64,000 bases of DNA from NCBI GenBank assembly GCA_964592235.1, contig CAZQCF010000001.1, forward strand, positions 186,001 to 250,000, written 5' to 3'. Both the position numbers and the translations under genes were made by a program. This stretch comes from PLA3 sp964592235. Lineage in GTDB: Bacteria; Planctomycetota; Phycisphaerae; UBA1845; UTPLA1. Shown here piece by piece: positions 19,503 through 29,100 of the stretch. A model generated the notes under the pieces. That model made no database searches and was not told the origin of the DNA. It saw nothing but the letters and a program-made list of their open reading frames with translations. How positions within the stretch are numbered: the first letter of the stretch is position 1; every line of letters begins with the position of its first letter.

Positions 19503-19706
19503 GGTAAGTTGCCTTTTCCTCTTTTCCGTCGTTCTGATTTTCTTTTTGTCTATTTCTGTGAAGGGCGCGGGATCGCCGCCGCCGCGGTCGGCAAGACGCG
19601 CCGGCGCGCAATCATTGCGGCGCGCGGCGCGCAGGAGCCGATGCGGTTCCCAGCTTCCGGAAACGGCCGAATCCGGCCGACAAGAAATGGAAAGCGATAA
19701 GGAATG

Positions 19707-19724
19707 CGGAGCGCCGTCGCTCCG
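19707..19724 (-). other. Intercistronic hairpin between rpsO and pnp
   Basis: CGGAGCG, four bases and CGCTCCG form a 7-bp stem just after the rpsO stop without a T-run. It could be a processing or attenuation hairpin in the rpsO-pnp transcript; RNase III cleavage is known in that position in E. coli but is only an analogy here. Confidence 0.4.
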
Positions 19725-19733
19725 TCGTGCCGA

Positions 19734-20003
19734 TTACTTTCGCAGACCCAGTGTGTCAATGATCTTCTGATAGCGCTCGCGGTCAGTACGCGCGAGGAAC
19801 TTCTGCAGGCTCGAGCGCGCCCCGACCATCTTCAGCAAACCACGGCGCGAGTCGTGATCCTTGCGGTGCGTCTTGAGGTGTTCCGTCAATTGCTCGATGC
19901 GGCTGGTCAACAGGGCAATCTGCACTTCCGGCGAGCCGGTGTCCTTCTCGTGGCGACGATGATTGTGCACCAGTCGCGTCTTACTTTCAGCCGTCAATGA
20001 CAT
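19734..20003 (-). CDS. rpsO: 30S ribosomal protein S15
   Basis: The 89-residue product matches S15 along its length: TGSPEVQIALLTSRIEQLTEHLKTHRKD, then the HDSRRGLLKMVGARSSLQKFL helix pair that binds 16S rRNA (segments split for brevity). It assembles early in the 30S platform. It is followed on the same strand by pnp with a 231-base gap that contains a hairpin. Length is exactly as expected. Confidence 0.97.
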   Translation of the reverse strand: MSLTAESKTRLVHNHRRHEKDTGSPEVQIALLTSRIEQLTEHLKTHRKDHDSRRGLLKMVGARSSLQKFLARTDRERYQKIIDTLGLRK

Positions 20004-20113
20004 GCCAGATACAACTCCAGATTTCCAATCACCATTCAGGGAAGACGACGGGCCGCAGGCCCCTTGGGCTGGTTTCCGTTTCTGTCTTGTCCGTTTCCTA
20101 TTACGCTGAAATT

Positions 20114-20142
20114 ACGATAACCGCCCGGCAGCATTCCTGCAA
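20114..20142 (-). promoter_or_regulatory. Candidate promoter of rpsO
   Basis: On the minus strand TTGCAG (20142-20137), a 17-base spacer and TATCGT (20119-20114). It is positioned about 110 bases before the rpsO start. Confidence 0.32.
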
Positions 20143-20223
20143 GGATGTCCTCCAAGCCGCCGGCGAACGACGCTCCCAGGCCTTCCTTGCGTTGTAACCT
20201 ATTGATTAGTCGAATTTTAGGCG

Positions 20224-20628
20224 CTACTCGACCTCGATGAACTCGCCTCCTAGCAGCTTGCAGGCGGTCTCCAGCAGCTTATCGAGGCTGAAAGGCTTGC
20301 TTAGATACTCGTTCACGCCCAGGTGGCGGGCATACAGCTCGTGACGCTTGCCTTCGTTGGCCGTGATCATGATGACGTAGGGCCGTGTATTGGATTCGTG
20401 TCCCGGCTTGAGCGTCTCCATCACGAGGAACCCGCTTCGTTTGGGCATCATCATGTCCAGCACGATGAGATCGGGATCGAATCGCTTGGCGAAGTCGAGG
20501 GCCTTGTTGCCGTCGTTGGCGGTGGTCACCTTCGCTCCGGCCTGCTCGAAGGCGATGCGAACGGTTTGCAGAATTTCAGGATCGTCGTCGACGACGAGGA
20601 TGGACCGTCCTTCGAGTTTTGCCGGCAT
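20224..20628 (-). CDS. Single-domain response regulator (CheY-like receiver)
   Basis: The 134-residue product is one receiver domain. It has the acidic pocket Asp14-16, the phospho-acceptor Asp58 (VLDMMMPKRSG), Thr89 (ITANEG) and Lys111 (YLSKPF). There is no output domain, so it signals by protein contact. I use the ATG at 20628, preceded by GGAGAA, because the longer frame to 20934 adds 102 residues with no domain character and crosses the divergent gene. No histidine kinase is adjacent. Confidence 0.88.
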   Translation of the reverse strand: MPAKLEGRSILVVDDDPEILQTVRIAFEQAGAKVTTANDGNKALDFAKRFDPDLIVLDMMMPKRSGFLVMETLKPGHESNTRPYVIMITANEGKRHELYARHLGVNEYLSKPFSLDKLLETACKLLGGEFIEVE

Positions 20629-20713
20629 GATGGTTCTCCAGCCCCCTGACCGGCGCTGCCCCGCTCGCGCCGTGTTCGCCCGTCGTTTCACAAATTCGCT
20701 GAAAAAGTATAGG

Positions 20714-21808
20714 ATGGCCCTCATCAGCGAGCAACCCCGATTCCTCGGCATGATCCGCCTACGGCCCGCATTACGATTGTTCGATCCGGCCCATTTCCGG
20801 CCCTTGTCGCGGATCGCGTGGCGTGTCGTCGGATCATTCTTGCTGGCGGCGAATCTGACCCTTTGTGCCGGGTGCCCCTCGCTCGAGCCGCTGCCGACCA
20901 AAGCCGCCATCTCCGAACAGACGGAAGGACGCACGCATCAGCCCTATCTCCTCTATGTCCCAAGCCGCTATACCGATTCGCGCCCCTGGCCGCTTCTGAT
21001 CCTTTGTCACGGGACCTGGCCCTACGACACGCCGACGCTTCAGATGCAGGAATGGGCGACGTTCTGCGAGACGAACGGGATCATTGTCGCCGCGCCGCAA
21101 CTGGAAGGGACAAAGGGTGACTTTCCGCCACCTCCGGAGAAACAGATCGCGTTGCAGCAACGGGACGAGCAGACCATCCTCGGCGTGGTCGCGGCGATGA
21201 AGCAGCGCTACCGCATCGCCGAGGAGCAGGTGTTCATGACCGGCTGGTCGGCCGGTGCCTTCTCGATTCTCTACACCGGGATCCGAAACGCCGACGTGTT
21301 CCGAGCCCTAGCAGTCCGCCAAGGTTCCTTCGACGCCCGGTACTTCGCCGACCTCCCCGAGGCGTGTTTCGACCCGTGGCAGCCGATCAAGGTGATCTAC
21401 GGGACGACGGACGTGTTGCGTGATCAGACGCTGGCGTGCATTGCATGGCTGCGCGAGCGGAAGATGTACGTGTCCGCCGAGGAGATACCCGGCACGCACC
21501 GGCGGATCGAGCCCTCGGTGGTCTGGCGCTACTTCAAGGACGTGATGCGCGAGCGGCTCTGGGTGCGGATTCGCGCCCGGCCGGTGGATGAGTCGGATCC
21601 GCTGACGGTGCGATTCGAGTTGGACGCGATTCCCGAAGCGGTCCGGCAGCGTTGGTACTTCTCGGAGACCGACGACACGACCGAGGCGACGCCGGTGCGG
21701 ACGTTCCCGCGACCGGGGAGGTACACCATCGCGGTGAACGTCGCGCTGAAGAATCGCAAGAGCTACACGCGGACGCGGACGATCGAGGTCGGCCCGCAGC
21801 TGCGTTAG
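20714..21808 (+). CDS. Exported alpha/beta hydrolase with C-terminal PKD-like domain
   Basis: The 364-residue product begins with a basic stretch, then a hydrophobic export segment ending LTLCAGC, which may be a lipoprotein signal although the -3 residue is atypical. The hydrolase core shows LLILCHGTWPYDT (oxyanion region), the nucleophile Ser179 in GWSAG and a candidate catalytic His262 (GTHRR). This resembles phospholipase/carboxylesterase or PHB-depolymerase-type enzymes; the substrate is unknown. Residues from about 275 form an Ig/PKD-like beta domain (GRYTIAVNVALKN). An ATG at 20750 is an alternative start. It is divergent from the response regulator, 85 bases apart. Confidence 0.72.
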   Translation: MALISEQPRFLGMIRLRPALRLFDPAHFRPLSRIAWRVVGSFLLAANLTLCAGCPSLEPLPTKAAISEQTEGRTHQPYLLYVPSRYTDSRPWPLLILCHGTWPYDTPTLQMQEWATFCETNGIIVAAPQLEGTKGDFPPPPEKQIALQQRDEQTILGVVAAMKQRYRIAEEQVFMTGWSAGAFSILYTGIRNADVFRALAVRQGSFDARYFADLPEACFDPWQPIKVIYGTTDVLRDQTLACIAWLRERKMYVSAEEIPGTHRRIEPSVVWRYFKDVMRERLWVRIRARPVDESDPLTVRFELDAIPEAVRQRWYFSETDDTTEATPVRTFPRPGRYTIAVNVALKNRKSYTRTRTIEVGPQLR

Positions 21809-21839
21809 AACGGATTGCGCACTCGTGTTTTCAGATTAA

Positions 21840-21868
21840 CCGAGCCGCGACCGCAAGGGATCGGGTTC
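21840..21868. repeat. Family F repeat (CCGAGCCGCGACC...)
   Basis: CCGAGCCGCGACC, then GCAAGGGATCGGGTTC. It matches at nearly all positions the copy translated inside the activase gene at 51422-51452. It lies just after the hydrolase gene, before the convergent yhhQ-type gene. Confidence 0.6.
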
Positions 21869-21906
21869 TGCTTGTCAGACGGCGATCCATCAAAGCACAC
21901 AGCGCG

Positions 21907-22656
21907 CTAATCCTCCAACGAGAACGGCGTGAAGTCCGTCGCCCGGTCGTAGTAGTCTTCGCCCTCGGCGCGTTTGACCGCTCCCACGACGAGGTACGTC
22001 ACCGGCGTGAAGAGCGCCTCGATGCCGACCTTGAACGCCCAGTTGAACGCCATCACCCGCCACATGCTGTCGGCCCCGCCCCAGGTACCGTAGAAAGCGA
22101 GCGGGTAGAAGATGGCGCTGTCAACGCCCTGTCCGGCAAAGGTCGAGCCGATGGTGCGCATCCAGAGGAACCGGCCGCGCGTCCAGACTTTCATCTTCGC
22201 GAGGACATAGCTGTTCACAAAGTCGCCCGCCCAGAAGGCCATGATGGATGCCGTCACAATGCGCCAGCCGGGTCCGAAGACGGTCTCAATCGCCGGTTGA
22301 ATCACCGCGTTGAACGGCTCGCCGGGATAGACCGGCAGGCGGATGACGACCTGCGCCATGATGACGTAAAAGATCATCGCGCCGAAGCCGGCCCAGATGA
22401 CCTTTCGCGCGCGGGCGTAGCCGTACACCTCGGTGAGCACGTCGCCGAAGATGTAGGAGATGGGGAAGAAGATGTTTCCTGCGCCGAAGACCACAGCGCC
22501 GAGCAGGGGCAGGTGCACTTCGCAGACCTTGCCCGGTCCGATCATGTTCGAGCAGAGCAGGACGGTGACGAACGCCGCCATCAGCAGTTCGTAGTAGCGG
22601 TAAGCGCGGCGCGGGGCGGTGGTTGGAGTCGCGTGAGCTTGCACGTGCGGGTTCAT
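21907..22656 (-). CDS. yhhQ: Queuosine precursor transporter (YhhQ/VUT family)
   Basis: The 249-residue multi-pass membrane protein matches the YhhQ/VUT family: an N-terminal YYELLMAAFVTVLLCSNMI, GNIFFPISYIFGDVLTEVYGY, the central MAFWAGDFVNSYVLAKMKV, SSTFAGQGVDSAIFYPLAFYG-like (here GSTFAGQGVDS) and a C-terminal FKVGIEALFTPVTYLVV. Family members import 7-cyano-7-deazaguanine or related precursors for tRNA queuosine. No other queuosine gene is in the window. It ends 15 bases before the M16 protease stop region begins on the same strand, so it may be the distal gene of that transcript. Confidence 0.88.
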   Translation of the reverse strand: MNPHVQAHATPTTAPRRAYRYYELLMAAFVTVLLCSNMIGPGKVCEVHLPLLGAVVFGAGNIFFPISYIFGDVLTEVYGYARARKVIWAGFGAMIFYVIMAQVVIRLPVYPGEPFNAVIQPAIETVFGPGWRIVTASIMAFWAGDFVNSYVLAKMKVWTRGRFLWMRTIGSTFAGQGVDSAIFYPLAFYGTWGGADSMWRVMAFNWAFKVGIEALFTPVTYLVVGAVKRAEGEDYYDRATDFTPFSLED

Positions 22657-22670
22657 GGTTTCGGCGGATG

Positions 22671-25391
22671 CTACCGCGCAACCGCGTCGCCCGTCACGGT
22701 CAATTCCTCGGGCGTCGGAAGGTCCAGCCCCTTGAGTTGCTCGAGGATTGTCTTGCGATCGCCCACGAGAACCATCAAGGCGTTGTCGACCGGCAGCGCC
22801 GGACCGGCCAGCGCATTGAGCGCAGCCGCGTCAGCCTTGCTTAACGCCGCAAGGTCCGCGCCGATCGTGCTGAACGGCAGCCCGTTTCGCTCGAGTTCGA
22901 CGGCCGTCGCGAGGACGCCGCCCAGCCCCTGAAACGCCTGCACGTATTCGACGCGGTTGGTCTCGCGGGCCTTGCCGGCTTCGTCGGCGGAGATGTCGCC
23001 GCCTCGGATGCGTTTGAACTCGGCGAGGAACTCACGAATGGACTCGCCGGTGTGCTCGGCCTGCACGTCGCTCGACGCAGTGAAGTAGCCCATGCCCGGC
23101 GTCATCACGAAGCGCGAGCCCGCACCGTAGGTGAAGCCCTTGGCCTCGCGCAGATTCTGATTCAATCGGCTCGTGAAGCTGCCGCCGAGGATGGTGTTGA
23201 TCAGGTCGGCGTTGATGCGATTTGCGTCGCCGTAGGCGATGCCTGGCATGTAGAAGCGAATGACCGTCTGCACGGCGCCGGGTTTGTCAATCAACGCAAT
23301 GCGCAGGTTCTTCTTCGGGGCGGGCGGCGCCTTGGTCTCGCGCACCACCGTTTCCATGTCGTGGACGCCCGCGCCGGTTCGCTCCCATTTGCCCAGGGCC
23401 TTGTCCAGCGACGAGCGAGCCTGATCTACCGTCAGGTCACCCGCGATGAAAAGCACGGCCTTGTCGGGCCGCAGGTACTCGTGCCAGGCGTCCTTGATCG
23501 ATGCGAGCGACAGATCGGTGACTGTCTTTACCGTGCCATCCACCGGGCGGCCATAGGGGTGTTCGTCGCCGAAGAAGGCGCGCAGGCCGACGCGCGAGGC
23601 GACGGCCGTCGGGCGGTCTTCGAGCTGTTTGAGACCGTCGAGGTGAAGGGCTTTCACGCGCGACCACTCCTTGTCCTCGAATTGCGGTCGCATGATGGCG
23701 TCGGCGTAGAGCGCGAGCGCCGGGTCAAGATTGCGTCGAAGGGCCGAGAGGCTGATCGTGATCGTTTCCTGCCCGGCCGAGGCGGAGAAGGTCGCGCCGA
23801 GCTGATCCAGCGCGTCGGAGAACTCCAGCGCGCCGCGCTCGCCGGCGCCTTCGTCGAGCATGGAGGCCATCAGGTAGGCGCGGCCGGCCATGTGCGGATC
23901 GTCGATGCAGGCGCCGCCGCGAATCATGAGCGAAGCCGAGACGAGCGGCAGTTCGGATCTCGGCCAGAGGCGCACCTCCAGCCCGTTGGAGAGTTTGAAC
24001 ACCTCCGGCATCGGCGGGGCGAAATCCTTCGCGGCCAGCGCGTCGGGCTTCTTTTCCCGTGGCGAGGGCGACTCCGGAGTTTCCGGCAGGACATGCATGA
24101 CGAGCCGCTTGTCGGCCGTGATGACTTTTTTCGACCAGTCGCGTACCGCTTCGGTCGTGGCGGTGCGATAGCGGTCGAGGTCGCGCTTGAAGGAGTTGGG
24201 CTCGCCCCAGGCGAATTGGTATTGGTTTAGGCGATCAGCCTTGGCGAGGATCGATTGCAGGCCGTTCAGCATGCCGAATTCGATGCGCGTTTTCTGCCGC
24301 TCAAGTTCCTCCTCGGTCGGGCCTTTGGCGAGAAACTCGGCGAGGACTTCATCGGCAGCGGCTTCGATCTTTTCCAGCGGCACGTCGGGCTTCGCCGTGA
24401 TCTCCACCTGAAAGAGCGATTGCAGGATGTTGGAATTCTGCACGGCCGACACGTCGGTCGCGATCTGGTCGTCGTAGACGAGGCGCTTGTAGAGCCGGCT
24501 GCTCTTGCCTTCGGCGAGCACGGCGGCGGCGAGATCCATCTCCGCGTCGCCGGGTCCGAAGTGCGGCGGGCTGTGATAGACGTATGTCACGCGGGGAAAC
24601 TGCACCTGGTCGGTGTAGGTGACGCGGCGGATGCCTTCGAGCGCCGCCGGCGCGGCTTTTGCATGGACGGGCTGCGCATCGCGCGGCAGCGTGCCGAAGA
24701 GCTTGTCAATCAGCGGCTTGATCTGCTTGGGGTCGAAATCGCCGGCGACGACGAGCGAGGCATTGTTGGGGACGTAGAACCGCGCGAAGAAGTTTTTCAC
24801 GTCCTGCACGGTCGCGGCCTGCAGGTCTTCGTGTGTGCCGATGACGCTGATGTGATAGGGGTGGCCCGGCGGATACATCAGCTCGGTGATCTTCAGGTCG
24901 GCCTTGCCGTAAGGTTGCATCTCGCTGGTCTGACGGCGCTCGTTGCGGACAACCTCTCGTTGCTTGTCGAGCTTATCCTGCGTCATTTCCTTGCCGAGGT
25001 CTTCGAGCCGGTCGGCGTCGAGCCAGAGCAGCGTGGGGAGCAGGCTCGACGGGCCGAATGAGAAGTAATTCGTCCGATCGTTGGAGGTGCTAGCGTTGTT
25101 GAAGCCGCCGCCGGACTCCATCAGCACGTCAAATTCCGACCCCGGCACACGCCGCGTCCCCATGAACATCAGATGCTCGAAGAGATGGGCGAATCCTGAT
25201 CGGCCGGGTGACTCGTCCTTCGAACCGACGTAGTACCAGATGTTGACGCAGGCGACCGGCAACGAGTGGTCCTCGTGCAGGATGACGGTCATGCCGTTGT
25301 CGAGTTGATATTTCTCGCAGGGCACGTCCTGGGCGCGCGTCGTCGCGGAGAAAAGAACACACAGCGAGGAAGCAAGAAGCAGCTTTTTCAT
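22671..25391 (-). CDS. Secreted two-module M16 zinc metallopeptidase
   Basis: Starting at the ATG at 25391 gives a clean signal peptide (MKKLLLASSLCVLFSATTRA) and 906 residues; the frame upstream to 25481 adds 30 residues that cross a repeat. The first module carries the inverted zinc motif His69-x-x-Glu72-His73 (HLFEH) with Glu151 (RNERR) as probable third ligand. The second module (about 480-900) has the fold (LDEGAGERGALEFSDALDQLG) without the motif, as is normal for this family. It probably degrades peptides in the periplasm. It follows the zinc-ribbon gene, with a family B palindrome in its leader. Confidence 0.92.
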   Translation of the reverse strand: MKKLLLASSLCVLFSATTRAQDVPCEKYQLDNGMTVILHEDHSLPVACVNIWYYVGSKDESPGRSGFAHLFEHLMFMGTRRVPGSEFDVLMESGGGFNNASTSNDRTNYFSFGPSSLLPTLLWLDADRLEDLGKEMTQDKLDKQREVVRNERRQTSEMQPYGKADLKITELMYPPGHPYHISVIGTHEDLQAATVQDVKNFFARFYVPNNASLVVAGDFDPKQIKPLIDKLFGTLPRDAQPVHAKAAPAALEGIRRVTYTDQVQFPRVTYVYHSPPHFGPGDAEMDLAAAVLAEGKSSRLYKRLVYDDQIATDVSAVQNSNILQSLFQVEITAKPDVPLEKIEAAADEVLAEFLAKGPTEEELERQKTRIEFGMLNGLQSILAKADRLNQYQFAWGEPNSFKRDLDRYRTATTEAVRDWSKKVITADKRLVMHVLPETPESPSPREKKPDALAAKDFAPPMPEVFKLSNGLEVRLWPRSELPLVSASLMIRGGACIDDPHMAGRAYLMASMLDEGAGERGALEFSDALDQLGATFSASAGQETITISLSALRRNLDPALALYADAIMRPQFEDKEWSRVKALHLDGLKQLEDRPTAVASRVGLRAFFGDEHPYGRPVDGTVKTVTDLSLASIKDAWHEYLRPDKAVLFIAGDLTVDQARSSLDKALGKWERTGAGVHDMETVVRETKAPPAPKKNLRIALIDKPGAVQTVIRFYMPGIAYGDANRINADLINTILGGSFTSRLNQNLREAKGFTYGAGSRFVMTPGMGYFTASSDVQAEHTGESIREFLAEFKRIRGGDISADEAGKARETNRVEYVQAFQGLGGVLATAVELERNGLPFSTIGADLAALSKADAAALNALAGPALPVDNALMVLVGDRKTILEQLKGLDLPTPEELTVTGDAVAR

Positions 25392-25425
25392 GGAAGCACC
25401 CCAAAATGCTCTGACTAACAGAACG

Positions 25426-25455
25426 GAAGCCGACGGATTGCGATCCGCCGGCTTC
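25426..25455. repeat. Family B palindrome in the M16 protease leader
   Basis: GAAGCCGACGGAT, TGCG, ATCCGCCGGCTTC: a 13-bp stem with one mismatch, 35 bases upstream of the M16 start on its strand. It would form a hairpin in the 5' leader or act as a terminator-like element after the upstream gene. Confidence 0.7.
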
Positions 25456-25516
25456 GAAGGATTCGTCAAGAAACACGTCAATGCCGCCAGCGCAATCTAC
25501 GCCAACGGCACGAAGA

Positions 25517-25972
25517 TCAATAGTCGTCGATCCCGCCGCCGAAGCTCCCGCCGCCACCGCCACCGCCTCGGCGAGGCTGGTCGCCCTTCATGGACTGGTA
25601 GCAGTCGCGGCAATAGACCGGTCGGCCTTCCATCGGCTTGAACGGTACCTGCGTCGATTGGCCGCAATTGGAGCACGTGGCTGTGTGCATTTCGCGCGGG
25701 CCGCGCGAGCCGCCGCCTCCCCCACCGCCACCGCCAGAGCGCCCGCGGCCGCCGCCGCCACCTCCGCCACCTCCGCCGTGACCCCCCCTGCGATGTCCAC
25801 CGCCACCGCCGCCACCACCCGGGCCGGCTGCCTTGCGTTTTTCGCGGCATTCGCGGCAGCGGCGCGGCTCATTGGTAAAACCGCGCTCGGCATAGCGCAT
25901 CTGATCTTCGGCGGAGTGGACGAAATCCGCGCCGCAATCGGCGCACGTGATGGTCTTGTCGGCGAACTCCAT
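25517..25972 (-). CDS. Zinc-ribbon protein with long Gly-rich linker
   Basis: The 151-residue product has two Cys4 clusters: CADC near residues 10-13 with CREC near 39-42, and CSNC near 98-101 with CRDC near 119-122. The first belongs to the probable zinc-ribbon family (DKTITCADCGADFVHSAEDQ, FTNEPRRC). Between and after the clusters are long runs of Gly with Arg and His, typical of nucleic-acid-binding or low-complexity proteins. RNA or DNA binding is inferred from composition only. It is the first gene before the M16 protease on this strand. Confidence 0.8.
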   Translation of the reverse strand: MEFADKTITCADCGADFVHSAEDQMRYAERGFTNEPRRCRECREKRKAAGPGGGGGGGGHRRGGHGGGGGGGGGGRGRSGGGGGGGGGSRGPREMHTATCSNCGQSTQVPFKPMEGRPVYCRDCYQSMKGDQPRRGGGGGGGSFGGGIDDY

Positions 25973-26187
25973 GGATCAACCTCGCTGGATCGGGGAAAGG
26001 GGAGGATCTGCACCGCCGCGGCCCGTCTGGTCCGGTGTCAACGATGCGTGGGGAATGCGTCTCCTGTGTGGCCGGCGCCGAAACCATCCGGCTGCGCGGG
26101 GGGTCAGCCGCTGTGAGTACTTTCGCAGCATGCAAATCGCAACCGATGCCGCGGGCGATGTCAAGCAAGCTCACCCGATCCCCCGGT

Positions 26188-29100
26188 TCACCGGCCTGTC
26201 CCGATCACGGGCCCCTGGAGCGCCGGTCGACCGCGCAGCGTCGGATCACCGCCCAGCCCCGGCATCGGGCGCTTCCGCCACTTGTCGTCGTGATCGGTGT
26301 GCCGGCTGGTCAGTTCAACCGGCTGGCCGTCGATGAAGAGGGCAACAACCTGGTTCGACGCCTGCAATGGGGAGTCGGTCGAGATGAACAGGTTGGCCAT
26401 CTTGCCCGGCTCCAGCGAGCCGAGGCGATCGTCCACGCCGAGGATGCGCGCCGCATCGAGCGTGATGGCTTGCACGGCACGCGCCTCGTCCAGACCGTGC
26501 GCGACGCTCATGCCGGCTTCGATGCCGACGTGCTTGGCCAGCGGGGCTTCGCCGGTGCCGAAACAGAATCGCACGCCGGCGCGAGCCAGCTCGGCCGCGT
26601 TGCGATAGGAACTGTCCCACGGGTCGAATTCGCCGGGGTAGTGCGTCATCGCGCCGCGGAGAATCACATCGACCTTCTTCTCCGCCAGCTCGTCGGCCAC
26701 TTTCCACGCATCCTGCCCGCCGACGATGATCGGCCGCAGCCCGTATCGCTCGGCGAACTTCAATGCTTCGCGGGTTTGCTTGTGGCTGTTGGCGGCGAAG
26801 AACACCGGCTTGCGACCGTCCATGATGGGGATCATCGCGTCGAGCAGGCGGTCCCATGCAGCGCGATTGCCGTTCGTGCCACTGCTTGAAGCAGTAGTAC
26901 CCGCAGCGGTGTTGGAGCCGGGCGATGACATGCGAGCGGCGGCGTAGGTCTTCGCCTTGCGGAAGAAGTCCTCAATGCGGGCCATTTCTTCGCGGGCCGC
27001 CTTCGTCGCTTCCTCGATGCGATCCGAGGGCGTATCGTCGCGCCAGCGGTCGGGCAGCGAGGGCAGGCTCACGACCTGCCCGACGTACGGCTCGATTATG
27101 GCTTCGGGCATCGACCAGCCGGTGAGCTTGACGAGGCCGGCCTGGCCGCTGACGCGCCCGCCGCCGGGCATGACCATCGCATTCGTGACGCCTTCGCATC
27201 GTGTCACATTAATGGCAGCGGCGAACGGGTTGTAGGCCGAGAGCGCCATCAGATCGGGCTGGAATTCGGCGATCTCGCTCTCGTCCACCGTGGCGGCGAT
27301 CATGCCGATCTCGTGCAGGCCCATGTTGGTTTCGGCGTTGATCAGGCCGGGCCAGACGTGCAGACCCTTGCCGTCGATGAAGACCGTTTCGGGATTGGGG
27401 TTCTGCTCGGCCCAGGGCGCGACGAGAAAGATGTCGCCGTCGGCCATGGCGACGAGGGCGTTTTCAATCGGCGGCCCGCTGATGGGGTGCGCGGTCACGC
27501 CGGTGATCCAGTACAGACCCATGTGCGAATAGGGGATGTTCAACGGCTCGCGCTGCGTGGGGAGGCTTGAGGCTTGAGATTTGGGGCTTGAGTACGCCGC
27601 TGGGCCGGCGCCGCCCACCGAGCTCGCGGCGTCCTCCGCGCCACGGCTTGAAGTCGTGGCACCATTTGGAGCGAAATCGCGGTGCTGGAAGTACACCTCG
27701 CCGTCGATCAGCGTCATCACGCACTTGGCCCGGGTGTCGAGGGGATGGCCGTCGAAGATGGCGAGGTCGCCGAGCTTGCCGACTTCGAGCGAGCCGACTT
27801 TGTCGGCAACGCCGAGCTGCATCGCTCCGTTGAGCGTCACGAGTTTCATGCAATCGTTGGGCGACAGGCCTCCGAATCGCAGCGACTTGGCCGCTTCGAG
27901 ATTGAGATGGCGCACGACCTCGGCGGAATCGGAATTCACCGTCGCGTTCACCCCGCCTTGTGTCATTCGCGCGGCATTGAACGGCGTCGCATCGTAGGCC
28001 TCGATCTTGTAGGCCCACCAATCGGAAAAAGTGCTCGCGCCGCAGCCATGCCGCCGCATCTCGGGGATGACCCGGTAGCCTTCAAGAATGTGCTGCAAGA
28101 CGGCAATACGGAAGCCGTAGTCCTCGGCCATCGCCAGCAGCCGAAGAACTTCATCGGCGCGGTAGCAGTGGCAATGCACCCAGATGAGACCGTCGTGAAT
28201 GGCGGCGAGCGCTTCGAGCCGCAGATCGCGCCGCGGGGGGCGTGGGTCCTGCCCGGCCTGTTTCTGCTCGCGCCATGCATCCCACTCGCGTTTGTACTCC
28301 AGCGCCGCGTCGAAGCTGCGCCGAAAGACTGCTTCGACGCCCATGCGCGAGTTCGGAAAACGCGTGCCGCGCGTGCCCCAGTTCGATTGCTTGACGTTCT
28401 CGCCCAGCGCGAACTTCACGGTGCGCGGGGCAGGCTCGAATCGCCACTCCGCCGCGGGCTTGCCGTACTTCAGCCGCAGCACGACGTTCTGCCCGCCGAT
28501 CGTATTGGCCGAGCCGTGCATCGTGTGGATCATCGTCACGCCACCGGCCAGCGCGCGAAACGCCGCCACGTCGCGATGGTTGACGATGTCACCGATGCGC
28601 ACTTCGGGCGTCACCGAAAGCGTGCCTTCGTTCAGTCCGCCCTCGCTGCACATGTGCGAGTGGCAGTCGATGATGCCGGGGCTGATGAAGTAACCCGACA
28701 GATCGAGCGTCGCCGCGCCGGCCGGAGCGGATAGATTCTTGCCGATTGCTTTGATGATGCCGTTCTCGACGAGGAGGTCCGTCTGCGGTTGATCGCTGTT
28801 CGTGATCGTGAGCAGCGTCGCGTTGCGCAGCAGCACGTTGCCGCCGGTCTGCGTCGCCGGCTTGCGGTCGGCTTCGATCTCCACCGCGAACGTAGGCGGT
28901 GCCGGCTGCGAGGTCGGCGCGCTGGTGGGTTGTGACGCGGCTTGCGTTGCGGGGGTGGCATGCCCACGGCCTTCGACGGCCATGTTCGCGTTGGACGGCT
29001 GCGATTCCGGCGCGCTGGTTGGCTGGGACGTGGGCTCCTTCTCCGGCAGCGCCGAGGCGTCGATCGTGAAGCGCTTGCCCTCGACAAACACCCAGCGCGT

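Noticed and set aside
18081..19700. 539-residue plus-strand frame over pnp
   Set aside because: It is antisense to a certain PNPase gene and is an expected open shadow in G+C-rich DNA; the product is His/Asp/Gly-rich without domains.
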